A model generated the notes under the pieces. The model made no database searches and was not told the DNA's origin. It saw only the letters and a list, made by a program, of their open reading frames with translations. Below, one piece after another: positions 27,284-37,454 of a stretch of 64,000 nt of DNA. The stretch spans positions 1 through 64,000 of the forward strand of contig BAXG01000020.1 in assembly GCA_001310455.1 (NCBI GenBank), read 5' to 3'. Origin of the DNA: Photobacterium sp. JCM 19050. Lineage in GTDB: Bacteria > Pseudomonadota > Gammaproteobacteria > Enterobacterales > Vibrionaceae. The translations under genes and the position numbers were made by a program. Each line of letters opens with the position of its first letter. Position 1 is the stretch's first letter.

Positions 27284-27839
27284 TTTTATGCGTCCTTTAA
27301 ATATTTCCATTAGCGGGCTTTTTGTTTACCGCCATTTATATATCCGGGAACCAAACAACCATTTCCATTCATATTAAAAACGAATGAAACAGTAATTTGC
27401 GGTATCAGATATATAGAGAACCCTTTTATATCAATAAGGTTTCTTCGACTGAGATTATATTTTTAAAATGAAAATCGCAGAAAACATAATTGCGCGATAA
27501 ATATCACAAAAAGAAACTAATTAATCTCAAATGATTTGATTAAAATATTATTGGATTGGTAATTGATAATTGAAATGCATCTCTACAAACAAATATTCAA
27601 TAATTCATCCCATTAGAGTTTAATAACAAATAACACAGACAAATAGAACACCAGAAAATTAAAGGTATTTTGTATTTATTTCACCCATCAATTAACCATG
27701 CATTGAACGAATCGGAGAGTTTGCGGTCTGTCCCACATCTTTCTTGCATTTCACTGTCTATTGTCTATACAGTTAATAATCGACACTGCAATAACTGGCG
27801 GTGTTCAGACAAGTCTCAAACCAAACAGGGAGGATCAAG
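27284..27839. other. Porin promoter region and AT-rich spacer before tnaC
   Basis: Very AT-rich 556-base spacer between divergent transcription units. A weak CRP-like element, CGCGA-TAAATA-TCACA, lies near 27493-27508. No ORF can be supported. A long porin leader and promoter are expected at the left end and the tna promoter at the right. Confidence 0.4.
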
Positions 27840-27947
27840 ATGATGAACAGAAGTTCAAAATCTGCCATGGTTGGCAGCCTCCATCAGTTCCCGCGCTGGT
27901 ATACACAAGACATCCGCCTCGCATACGACTTCCCTCACTCCCGCTGA
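27840..27947 (+). CDS. tnaC: Tryptophanase leader peptide
   Basis: A 35-residue leader ORF with GGGAGGA five bases upstream, 124 bases before tnaA. It has one Trp (W20). D24 lies four residues after it and P32 twelve residues after it, which is exactly the spacing of W12, D16 and P24 in E. coli TnaC that stall the ribosome with free tryptophan. Unlike E. coli, where Pro24 is the last residue, three residues (HSR) follow before TGA. Downstream hairpins CGCCTG/CAGGCG and AACCTG/CAGGTT lie before tnaA. The second ATG (27843) is an alternative start. Confidence 0.75.
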   Translation: MMNRSSKSAMVGSLHQFPRWYTQDIRLAYDFPHSR

Positions 27948-28070
27948 TTACATCGCCTGCTTCAGGCGACAATCCATTATCAGGCTGCGTAAACCTGTGC
28001 AGGTTTTCCATGCCAGAATTTTCAACGCTGCCCAAAACTTCTGGCGCAGCAAGTGATCAGGGAGATCACC

Positions 28071-29466
<1,396 letters not shown>

Positions 29467-29471
29467 ACGTA

Positions 29472-29497
29472 AAAGCGGAGCCCCGGCTCCGCTTTCT
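29472..29497. terminator. Bidirectional terminator between tnaA and the chemoreceptor
   Basis: Stem AAAGCGGAGCC/GGCTCCGCTTT with a 2-base centre, then TCTCG; the minus strand side ends in TTTTACG. Confidence 0.85.
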
Positions 29498-29513
29498 CGC
29501 ACATCCTCGTTCG

Positions 29514-31646
29514 TCAGTGTTTCCTTCGTCTATCCGGCATATCCGCATTCCAGGAACTTTCCCGGTTCTTCCCGATATGCGGCACAATATCGACGACAAC
29601 CGGATAGGTTGCTGTTTTTTCATCCGCGTGACCTGACTGTGTTTCCTCATCTTGGCTTTCCTCCCCCTGGAGGAAACCGTTGAGGTTTATTACCAACTTG
29701 TTCAGGCCATTAGCCTGTTTTCGCAGGTCTGAACTGGAAACCGATACCTGCTCAGCAATGGTCGCAGCACGCTGGGTTGCAAGGTTGATGGACTCTATAG
29801 CGCAGCCAATTTCTTCTACACCTCTGGCTTGCTCATTTGATGCATTGAAAATCTTGGTTGCCTCATCAGTCACCACCTGGGTCTGTGACCGGGTCTCTAA
29901 AACAATCTCACTGCCATGTTTAACCCGCTCACCGTTCTCCCGAACAATTGCTTCAGCCTCACTGATACTTTGCTCAACAATGGCCGTGATATCTTTGGCC
30001 GCCTTACCGCTCAACTCGGCCAGGTTCCCCACTTCCTGCGCCACAACACTAAACCCACGGCCATGTTCTCCCGCACGTTTGGCCTCCACAGATGCATTAA
30101 AGGAGAGAAGTTTGGTCTGGAAAACAATTTCATTGATGACTTCGGTTTTGGCACCAATTTCCTCAATGATTTTGACAAGGTCGGATATCTTCTGGTTGGA
30201 GTCGGCAATATTTTCCATCGCCATATCCAGATTTTCCATCTGGTCAGCCACTTTGACAGAGGCGTTTCGTGATTCCTCGGCGGCTCGGGTATTGGCATTA
30301 ACCACACTGGAGATCTGCTCGGTGTTAGTCGATGTTTCTTCCAGTGCGGCCGCCTGACTGTTGGAGAGGTCCGACAATTTCTGGCTGACGTCGTCGATAT
30401 GACAGGATACCGAACTGAGGTGCGCAGAACTCTGGCTCATCCGGTGGACAATTTTCAGGAAGGCTTCACTCATCTGATTCAGCTCTTTGCTGCTGAACGT
30501 TTTCAGGCCCTTAAAAATCTCTCGGAATGGCTTGGTGATGGACCGGCTGAGGACAAAAGTTGAAAGGATGCTGAGAAATACCGCCAGTATAATCCCGCCG
30601 ATGATAGTGATATAAGCAAAGCTGACTGACTGCTCTGACGCCATGATTCTTTGCGTCATCAACTGTTGTTCTCTTTCGATGAATTCAGCGATTTGTCCGC
30701 GGAATTTGTCGAAATACAGTTTACCCTCGGCTGCCGCAACAAAGTCGCTGACGTCATCCATTGTTTTTGAGTCCCCGATTTCCCTTCGCAGATCAATCTG
30801 GGATTTCGCGATATCTTCACGCCATGCAAGGATGACTTTTTCAATCTCGTTAAGAAGCGTAACCTGGGACGGGTTATCACTGACGCGGATCTTCAGGCTG
30901 CTAATAAGCGATGACAACTGGTTATTTCCGTTCCGGTACGGTTCAAGAAATACTTCATCCCCGGCCAGCAGAAACCCTCTCATGCCGGTTTCCATGTCTA
31001 CGGCAGCAGACTCGATCAACAATGCCTGCTCTATCACTTCATGGGTATGAGTGACCCAACTCACTGCATCACGCAATTCCGTCGGCTGGACTGACTGGGA
31101 AAACACAACCCTGCGCTCCTCCAGCAATGCCCGCTCCCGGGCAATAAAGGTATTAATCAGCTCACGGAAACGGTCGAAATATGTTTTTCCTTCCGCTTTA
31201 GCAATCAGCTTTGCCATGTCATTCATGCTCTTGGCATCACCAATGTCCCGCCGCAAGCTGATGGCGTTTTCTGTCACCTCGGACTGCCATTCGGAAATGG
31301 TGAGTTTTATTTCTTCAAGAAGGGTGACCTGGGCGGGGTTGTCTGAAACGGTCAGTTTTAATTCTTCTACTAGGGCGTTAAAACGCTGCCTTCCATCAAC
31401 ATAAGGTTCGAGGAATTGTTCTTTACCGGCCAACAGGAAGCCGCGTTTACCGGTTTCCATATCTACCGCCGCAGACTCAATTTCCTTTGCCTTCAGAATG
31501 ACACGGTAAGTATGGTCTACCCACTCGTCGGTAGCCTTCAGCTCGCGGATACCTGACAGGCTGACAGCCCCCAGAATGATCAAAAACAACAGGGTTAACC
31601 CGTTACACATCATGATTTTTGCGCGCAGCGACATGTTGTCAGACAT
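29514..31646 (-). CDS. Methyl-accepting chemotaxis protein with two CHASE3 sensors
   Basis: A 710-residue inner-membrane chemoreceptor. ATG 31646 (AGGGTGA upstream) is preferred; it places the first membrane segment at about residues 13-33. Two periplasmic CHASE3 copies follow. ESAAVDMETGKRGFLLAG begins at 57 and ESAAVDMETGMRGFLLAG at 212, and the whole unit repeats with a period of 155 residues. The second membrane segment is at about 343-366, followed by HAMP-like and signalling regions. The signalling tip reads EIVFQTKLLSFNASVEAKRA, the canonical hairpin. The ligand is unknown. It is monocistronic. Confidence 0.92.
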   Translation of the reverse strand: MSDNMSLRAKIMMCNGLTLLFLIILGAVSLSGIRELKATDEWVDHTYRVILKAKEIESAAVDMETGKRGFLLAGKEQFLEPYVDGRQRFNALVEELKLTVSDNPAQVTLLEEIKLTISEWQSEVTENAISLRRDIGDAKSMNDMAKLIAKAEGKTYFDRFRELINTFIARERALLEERRVVFSQSVQPTELRDAVSWVTHTHEVIEQALLIESAAVDMETGMRGFLLAGDEVFLEPYRNGNNQLSSLISSLKIRVSDNPSQVTLLNEIEKVILAWREDIAKSQIDLRREIGDSKTMDDVSDFVAAAEGKLYFDKFRGQIAEFIEREQQLMTQRIMASEQSVSFAYITIIGGIILAVFLSILSTFVLSRSITKPFREIFKGLKTFSSKELNQMSEAFLKIVHRMSQSSAHLSSVSCHIDDVSQKLSDLSNSQAAALEETSTNTEQISSVVNANTRAAEESRNASVKVADQMENLDMAMENIADSNQKISDLVKIIEEIGAKTEVINEIVFQTKLLSFNASVEAKRAGEHGRGFSVVAQEVGNLAELSGKAAKDITAIVEQSISEAEAIVRENGERVKHGSEIVLETRSQTQVVTDEATKIFNASNEQARGVEEIGCAIESINLATQRAATIAEQVSVSSSDLRKQANGLNKLVINLNGFLQGEESQDEETQSGHADEKTATYPVVVDIVPHIGKNRESSWNADMPDRRRKH

Positions 31647-31785
31647 AGTATTCACCCTGAACCAGCCAAAGGACGTTGTCAGACCGCCAACATGTTGTGC
31701 ATGCTCAACACGGGGAACCGATAAGACCGGCTCCCGGACAAGGCATGAATTCCGATGAAAACAAATACGAAACAAGAGGCGCATC

Positions 31786-31803
31786 CCTAGTATTAACACT
31801 AGG
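31786..31803. promoter_or_regulatory. Perfect inverted repeat upstream of the chemoreceptor
   Basis: CCTAGT-ATTAAC-ACTAGG is an 18-base palindromic element about 140 bases upstream of the receptor start. Its symmetry suits a dimeric regulator. No regulator is assigned. Confidence 0.35.
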
Positions 31804-31873
31804 ACAATGTGTCTTATTGTCAAAACACCGGACTGAAGGGAGAGCTGAAATCACCCCTTTATTTGGATCAAGA

Positions 31874-31896
31874 AAGCGGAGCAATATGCTCCGCTT
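31874..31896 (-). terminator. Terminator of the EamA gene
   Basis: AAGCGGAGC/GCTCCGCTT stem. On the minus strand it is followed by TCTTGATCC, a weak tail. Confidence 0.6.
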
Positions 31897-31929
31897 GAAA
31901 GGGTTTGCGGTGAACAGAGGGAAGATGTA

Positions 31930-32841
31930 TCAGTTCGTCGATTTTGCCAATCCCTTGCGTTTCAGCCTGCCACCAAAAACATTGATACCCAAACCGGCAA
32001 TCACAATAGCGGCCCCTATTAGTTGATAAGGCGTCAGGGACTCTCCAAGAAACACCGCTGCACTGAAAAGACCGACAACCGGCACCAGCAAGGTGAGCGG
32101 TGCCACTTGCCCGATTTCACACCGGCTGAGCAGCCCGCCCCACAAGCCATAACCCAGAATGCTGGCAATAAACGCCAGATAGAAGATGGCAGATACCGTT
32201 GTCAGATTAAGGTTTTGCAAGCTCTGGATGATCATCTCTGGCCCTTCAAAAAGCCAGGACATCAGGAAAAAGGGGCCTATCGGCACCAACGCGCTCCACA
32301 CCACCAGCGACATTACGCTCACCGACTTGTCCCGCATGATCATTTTGTTGGAAAGGTTACCCAGTGCCCAGGAGAACGCAGCGGCCAGGGTCAGAAACAT
32401 TGTCAGGCCATTGACGCCGCCGGACGCCGAGCCCGCCATGCTTGCCTCTGCCAGAAAAAGCATTCCAGCTGCTGCCAATAACGTTCCGGCTATATGGTTC
32501 CACCTGAGCTTATCGCCCATCAACAGTGCCGCCAGAATAATGGTGAAAAACGCCTGCGCCTGCAAAACCAAAGAAGCCAGCCCGGCTGGCATCCCAAGGT
32601 AAATAGACAGAAACAGCAAAGCAAACTGGCCAAAACAGATGGTCATGCCGTATGCCACTATCCATCGGAGCGGGGCTTTGGGTGGTTTAATAAAAAACAC
32701 CGCCGGAAGCGCGACCAGAGTAAACCGCAAACCTGCAAGTAGGAACGGCGGCATGTCATAGAGGCCAACTTTGATAACCACGAAGTTAAATCCCCAGACT
32801 GTCACCACACAGAGCCCGAGTAACATGTCCCGCAAAGACAT
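31930..32841 (-). CDS. EamA-family (DMT) metabolite exporter
   Basis: A 303-residue inner-membrane protein with ten hydrophobic segments in two EamA repeats (VVTVWGFNFVVIKVGLYDMP and AFSWALGNLSNKM). It closely resembles YdeD-like cysteine/O-acetylserine exporters, but EamA substrates cannot be read from sequence. The start is the ATG at 32841. It is monocistronic. Confidence 0.85.
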   Translation of the reverse strand: MSLRDMLLGLCVVTVWGFNFVVIKVGLYDMPPFLLAGLRFTLVALPAVFFIKPPKAPLRWIVAYGMTICFGQFALLFLSIYLGMPAGLASLVLQAQAFFTIILAALLMGDKLRWNHIAGTLLAAAGMLFLAEASMAGSASGGVNGLTMFLTLAAAFSWALGNLSNKMIMRDKSVSVMSLVVWSALVPIGPFFLMSWLFEGPEMIIQSLQNLNLTTVSAIFYLAFIASILGYGLWGGLLSRCEIGQVAPLTLLVPVVGLFSAAVFLGESLTPYQLIGAAIVIAGLGINVFGGRLKRKGLAKSTN

Positions 32842-32944
32842 CGAGAGTCCTTATAGTTTTTCTTGATTAGGAACTCGCGACTATAACACCGCCAATTATT
32901 GAACGTTATACATAAGCAAAATGAATGAATGGCTTCTAAAAGAA

Positions 32945-32976
32945 AAGCCGGGATAGGAATTTTCCTCACCCGGCTT
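32945..32976 (-). terminator. Terminator of the DUF318 permease gene
   Basis: AAGCCGGG/CCCGGCTT arms with an inner AGGAA/TTCCT pairing; the minus-strand tail is TTCTTTTAG. Confidence 0.8.
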
Positions 32977-32997
32977 CTTATCATTCGCTTTAACGTG

Positions 32998-33917
32998 CTA
33001 GGCAAACAACATGCTGTAAAGGAAACCGGCAGACACCGCCATACCCAGCACCACTGTCAGGAAAGCAATAATCATCTTGTTCCTGAAAATCGCTTTGAGC
33101 ATGATCACTTCGGTCAGGCTGGCACCGGCACTGCCGATAATCAGGCCATCACCGCTCCCATGCCCATTCCCTTGGCAACCAGTGCCGCGCTGAGTGGAAT
33201 AACTGCCGCAGCGCGGATATACAGTGGAATGCCAATGATGGCCGCAACCGGAATCGCAAACGGGTTTTCATCACTGGCAAAACGGGCAATGAAATCCGTC
33301 GGAATAAAGCCGTAAATCACCGAACCAATCGCTACACCAACAAACATGTAAGGCAGCGCCTGTTTAAAGTCAGCCCAGGTTGTGTCCCAGTTTTTTCGCC
33401 ATTTGCTGACCGGCTTCGGTTTGCTGCCGCAGCTGCTGCCACAACATGAAGGCTGAGGCTCGGTATATGCTTCCGGCTTGACGTACTTTTCAAAACCAAA
33501 TTTTTCCAACAGGTAACCGGCCAGCACGGACACGCCCATCGCCACTGCAAAGTAAAACGCCGCCACTTTAACCCCGAATGTCACCACAAACAGACCGATC
33601 ACAATCGGGTTCAGAAGCGGGCTGGCAAACAGGAACACCATCATGGCACCGAAACCGGCTTTGGCTCGCAACAACCCTTTAAGGAACGGAATGGTTGAGC
33701 AGGAACAAAACGGTGTAATTGCCCCGAGGAAACCCGCAATCACATAACCTTTGCCGTGCTTGCTGCTCAGAATCTGCTGAATCTTCTCAGGTGACAGATA
33801 CATCTGCAGCACCCCGACAAGGTAGCTGATTGCCAGGTACAACACTGTCAGTTCGACTGACAGAAACACGAACATATAGAGCGCTTCAGACGCCATCGAT
33901 GAAAATGATTCAGACAT
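32998..33917 (-). CDS. DUF318/ArsP-like metal or organoarsenical permease (one frameshift)
   Basis: An inner-membrane permease of about 306 residues with eight or more hydrophobic segments. The family's cysteine motif TPFCSCSTIPFLKGLLRA lies near residue 70, and a cytoplasmic loop carries CCGSSCGSKPK. These cysteines suit binding of soft metals or trivalent arsenicals. One C is missing at about 33144 (ATGGCCCTG read as ATGGCCTG). The corrected frame reads LIIGSAGASLTEVIMLKAIF and ends YSMLFA at 32998. It is divergent from an ArsR regulator, the usual pairing for SO_0444-type and ArsP efflux permeases. Confidence 0.82.
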
Positions 33918-34023
33918 TGCTTAAATTCCATATTTCCAGAATATTCGAAATATAGATCAAATGATTGCCAGGATCAAATTATTTCTATTATTATCGAAAT
34001 GACCCCAGCGATGTGAGTAAACC

Positions 34024-34325
34024 ATGAATACTGAAATTATCGCCAAAGCCTTCAAAGAACTTGGCCACACAACCCGACTGAATATCTACCGCGCCGTCAT
34101 CCGAGCGGGACATCAGGGAGTGGCAGTCGGGCGTTTACAGGAAAAACTTGATATCCCGGGTTCAACGCTTTCGCACCATATATCGAGCCTGATTTCAGCC
34201 GGCTGATCACCCAGAGACGAGAGGGACGCACGCTGTTTTGTGTCGCCGATTTTGAAAAGCTCAAATCGGTTATCGCATTTTTGCAGGATGAATGCTGCAT
34301 AGAAGAACGGGTATGCTCAGATTGA
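34024..34325 (+). CDS. ArsR/SmtB-family regulator (one frameshift)
   Basis: A winged-helix metal-responsive repressor, about 100 residues when restored. The helix-turn-helix reads LQEKLDIPGSTLSHHISSLI. One C is missing near 34203 (GGCCTGATC read as GGCTGATC), which otherwise makes a false stop at 34206. The corrected frame reads LITQRREGRTLFCVADFEKL and ends DECCIEERVCSD at 34325. The C-terminal cysteines (CC and C) could coordinate arsenite or a soft metal. It is divergent from the permease and probably represses it. Confidence 0.82.
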
Positions 34326-34339
34326 GCATACCCGTTTGT
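34306..34339 (+). terminator. Terminator overlapping the arsR stop codon
   Basis: Fourteen-base-pair perfect stem AACGGGTATGCTCA/TGAGCATACCCGTT with a 3-base loop, followed by TGT. The stop codon TGA is the first triplet of the descending arm. Confidence 0.75.
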
Positions 34340-34380
34340 ATGTTGGTAAGAAGCAATCAGATTAGATGCTCTGGCAGACT

Positions 34381-35007
34381 TTAATTCACCAGGGCGACTG
34401 CCTCCCGGGTAAGACGGCCAATCTCCTCCCAGTTTTTCGCAGCAATCAGTGATTTATCGACCATCCAGGTACCGCCACAGGCAATCACCCTTGGGATATC
34501 AAGATAGGACTGAATGTTTGCCGGACCAACGCCGCCTGTGGGCATCAATTCAATCTGCGTATAGGGACCAAGCAGTGCTTTAATCATTTTGGTGCCGCCG
34601 GAGGCTTCTGCCGGGAAGAACTTCAGCGTAGTCAGCCCCATTTCCAACGCAGCTTCAATGTTAGTGGGATTGTTAACCCCAGGGATAATGGGAATATCCA
34701 GATCCTGACACGCTTTTACGGTATTGGGGTTAAAGCCCGGTGAAACGATAAAACTCGCCCCCGCTTCTTTGGCTGCAATAACTTGCTCTTTGGTTAATAC
34801 CGTACCGGCACCAATGAGCATGTCCGGCTGAGCATCCCTTAGCAGGCGAATGGCTTCTGCTGCTGCGTCGGATCGAAACGTGATCTCCGCTACCGGCAAA
34901 CCATTGTCCGCGAGAGCCTTACCAAGCGGGACGATGTCCTCGGCGCGGTCAACGGAAATCACAGGTATCACTTTCAATTCTCTTAGCTGTTCGGTCAGGT
35001 GCTGCAT
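34381..35007 (-). CDS. eda: KDPG/KHG aldolase
   Basis: A class I aldolase that splits 2-keto-3-deoxy-6-phosphogluconate into pyruvate and glyceraldehyde-3-phosphate, the last step of glucuronate breakdown. The 208-residue product has the Schiff-base lysine in TLKFFPAEASGG and the phosphate-binding ELMPTGGVGPANI; VAEITFRSDAA supplies the catalytic Glu. It is the last gene of the dctQ-dctM-uxuB-uxaC-kdgK-eda operon, 26 bases after kdgK. Confidence 0.95.
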   Translation of the reverse strand: MQHLTEQLRELKVIPVISVDRAEDIVPLGKALADNGLPVAEITFRSDAAAEAIRLLRDAQPDMLIGAGTVLTKEQVIAAKEAGASFIVSPGFNPNTVKACQDLDIPIIPGVNNPTNIEAALEMGLTTLKFFPAEASGGTKMIKALLGPYTQIELMPTGGVGPANIQSYLDIPRVIACGGTWMVDKSLIAAKNWEEIGRLTREAVALVN

Positions 35008-35033
35008 TGGTCTACGGTTCTCCTTGGTCTTGT

Positions 35034-35973
35034 TTAAAATGAGTCAGTAACCGGGCGGGTTGCGCCCTCAGGGATAATTGCCCCTTTGTGCTGGATAACC
35101 GTACCGGCAAGACGGTGACCCATCTGGCAGCAGGTTTCCGGCGATTTTCCCTGCAGGTAGCCCGCCAGAAAACCCGCATTGAACGAGTCTCCTGCCGACG
35201 TGGTATCGACAACATGTTCTACAAGGTCGGCGGGGATATGCTGAGGTTGGGAAAACTGCCCGGTATGCTGGTAATAACAGCCGGTTGATCCAGCTTTGAT
35301 AATAATTTCTTCGACGCCGTCACCTGCCAGGCGAGCCTGTGTGTCTTCGATCGTGACGTCGCCCCATAAATCGCTCTCATCGTCATTTGTCACCAGAGCA
35401 AGAGACGTCAGTTGATAAATTTTCTGGTACCACTCCCGGGCAGAGTCGGCTGACTCCCACAACGCCGGGCGGTAATTGCTGTCAAATGCGATAACGGTTC
35501 CCTGATCGCGCAATTTACTCAGTAACGCGATGAGTTTACTTCTGTCTTCGCGAGGCAAAATCGCAAGGCTTATCCCGGAAAGGTAAACCATGTCGTACCC
35601 CACCAGGCGGCTTCAACCTTTTCAAAATCAGGGTGCTGCAGGAGATATTTCGCTGCTGACTGGTCACGCCAGTAAAGGAATGTGCGCTCCCCGTGCTCAT
35701 CAAGTTGAATCAGGTACAGCCCGGGCTGTCGCTCCTCGTCTCGAAGAACAAGCGCGGTATCAATGCCGGCATCTTGCCAGCGCGAACGCATTCCTTCACT
35801 GAGGGGATCGACACCCAGTGCGGTAACATAGCTGACTTGCAGGTTTTCTCCGGCAGCGCGCTTTAGGTAAATCGCGGAGTTCAGGCTGTCACCGCCATAA
35901 GCTTGCTCCATAGAACCGAAGGGGGAACCATTCAGTTCGATCATGCACTCCCCCAACAGGCTATACGCTTCAT
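35034..35973 (-). CDS. kdgK: 2-keto-3-deoxygluconate kinase (two frameshifts)
   Basis: A PfkB-family kinase that phosphorylates KDG to KDPG. Restored length is about 313 residues. ATG 35973 (AAGGAAAC upstream) starts MKRIALLGECMIEL once one C missing near 35958 is restored. A second base is missing near 35600, where YDMVYLSGISLAILPREDRS resumes. YGGDSLNSAIYLKR and the catalytic DTTSAGDSFNAGFLAG are intact. It ends IIPEGATRPVTDSF. It lies 12 bases after uxaC in the uronate operon. Confidence 0.92.
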
Positions 35974-35985
35974 TGCTGTTTCCTT

Positions 35986-37404
35986 TTACACTTCATTGGG
36001 CAACGTAAAATACTGCTTGGCGTTGTTGAAACAGATATCTCTAACCATCGTATCCAGCAGAGACCTGTCATTTGGCAATTCCCCTTCTTCCACCCAACGG
36101 CCAATCATGTCGCAGAGAATACGGCGAAAATACTCATGCCGGGTATAAGAGAGAAAACTGCGCGAATCTGTCAGCATGCCAACAAACCGGCACAGTAACC
36201 CCAGCTGGGAAAGTTGCTGTATCTGACGTTGCATGCCATCTTTTTGGTCGTTAAACCACCACCCCGAACCAAACTGCATTTTCCCGGCAACACCTCCCCC
36301 CTGGAAGTTGCCTATCATTGTTGCCATCATTTCGTTGTCTCGGGGGTTAAGGCAGTAGAGGATTGTCTTAGGCAGTTGATCCGTTTTATCCATTTCATCC
36401 AACAACCGGCTTAATTCCCAGGCAAATGGCCGGTCTCCTATAGAATCATAGCCGCTGTCTGCGCCCAACTGGTTAAACATTCGGGAGTTATTGTTGCGCT
36501 GGGCACCGATATGCAGCTGCATTACCCAGCCACGTTTGGCGTACTGACGACCAAGCCACACCTGCACAGCGGTAGAAAACGCAGCCACATCCGCCTCATC
36601 AACATCATGACCTTCAAGACGTTGCAACAGTATTGCCGTCAGCTTTTGCTCTGACGGAATTTCTGCGTAACGAACAATTTCAATGCCGTGATCCGCTGCC
36701 CGGCATCCGTGGGCAGAAAAATGATCGATACGTTTTTCGAGCGCGGCCAGAAGATCGGGAAAACTGCGAATTTCAATGTCGGCAACCTCGCCTAATTGCC
36801 GCATGTAACAGGCAAAACCTTCCAATTCGATTTTAAAGGCTTTGTCCGGCCGCCAGCTTGGGGCGACTTCGATGCTGAGCGATGTGTCATCTGCAATCTG
36901 GCGGTGGTATTTCAGAGAATCTATCGGATCGTCGGTCGTACCAACCATGTTGACATTCATCTGCTGCATAATGCCCCGGGCAGAAAATGCCGGGGTCACC
37001 AATAGTTCATTACACGTTTCCCAAACGTGTTCAGCGGAATCGGGCCCGAACAGCACCCCGGAAATGCCGAAAGGTCGGCGAAGTTCCAGGTGAGTCCAGT
37101 GGTAAAGGGGGTTCCCTAACGTCTGCGGGACGGTTTTCGCCCACGCCTGAAACTTTTCCAAATCAGAGCGGTTGCCGGTAATGTAATCCTCTGAAATACC
37201 CGCGCTTCGCATTCCCCGCCATTTGTAGTGATCCCCTTCCAGCCAAATTTGGGTAAGGTTATCGAAGCGGCGATCTTCAGCAATCTCCCTGGGGTTCAAA
37301 TGACAGTGATAGTCATAAATCGGCATACCTGCCGCAACCTCATGGTAAAGGGCTTTAGCAGTATCATTGCTCAGCAAAAAGTCTTGGCATAAAAAGTCTT
37401 TCAT
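35986..37404 (-). CDS. uxaC: Glucuronate isomerase
   Basis: A metal-dependent amidohydrolase-fold isomerase that converts D-glucuronate to D-fructuronate (and galacturonate to tagaturonate). The 472-residue product aligns with E. coli UxaC (470). The metal motif is [15 protein letters not shown] near residue 30. [16 protein letters not shown] and [19 protein letters not shown] are conserved. The ribosome binding site is GGAGGAATAG. It is the fourth gene of the uronate operon. Confidence 0.97.
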   Translation of the reverse strand: MKDFLCQDFLLSNDTAKALYHEVAAGMPIYDYHCHLNPREIAEDRRFDNLTQIWLEGDHYKWRGMRSAGISEDYITGNRSDLEKFQAWAKTVPQTLGNPLYHWTHLELRRPFGISGVLFGPDSAEHVWETCNELLVTPAFSARGIMQQMNVNMVGTTDDPIDSLKYHRQIADDTSLSIEVAPSWRPDKAFKIELEGFACYMRQLGEVADIEIRSFPDLLAALEKRIDHFSAHGCRAADHGIEIVRYAEIPSEQKLTAILLQRLEGHDVDEADVAAFSTAVQVWLGRQYAKRGWVMQLHIGAQRNNNSRMFNQLGADSGYDSIGDRPFAWELSRLLDEMDKTDQLPKTILYCLNPRDNEMMATMIGNFQGGGVAGKMQFGSGWWFNDQKDGMQRQIQQLSQLGLLCRFVGMLTDSRSFLSYTRHEYFRRILCDMIGRWVEEGELPNDRSLLDTMVRDICFNNAKQYFTLPNEV

Positions 37405-37454
37405 CTCTATTCCTCCCGTGGCGAAAGCCTGTCAGCCCCTTGGTGCTTCAGTGT

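Noticed and set aside
29680..30357. Plus-strand 225-codon frame inside the chemoreceptor
   Set aside because: Ser/Arg/Leu-rich shadow arising from the codon pattern of the receptor gene.
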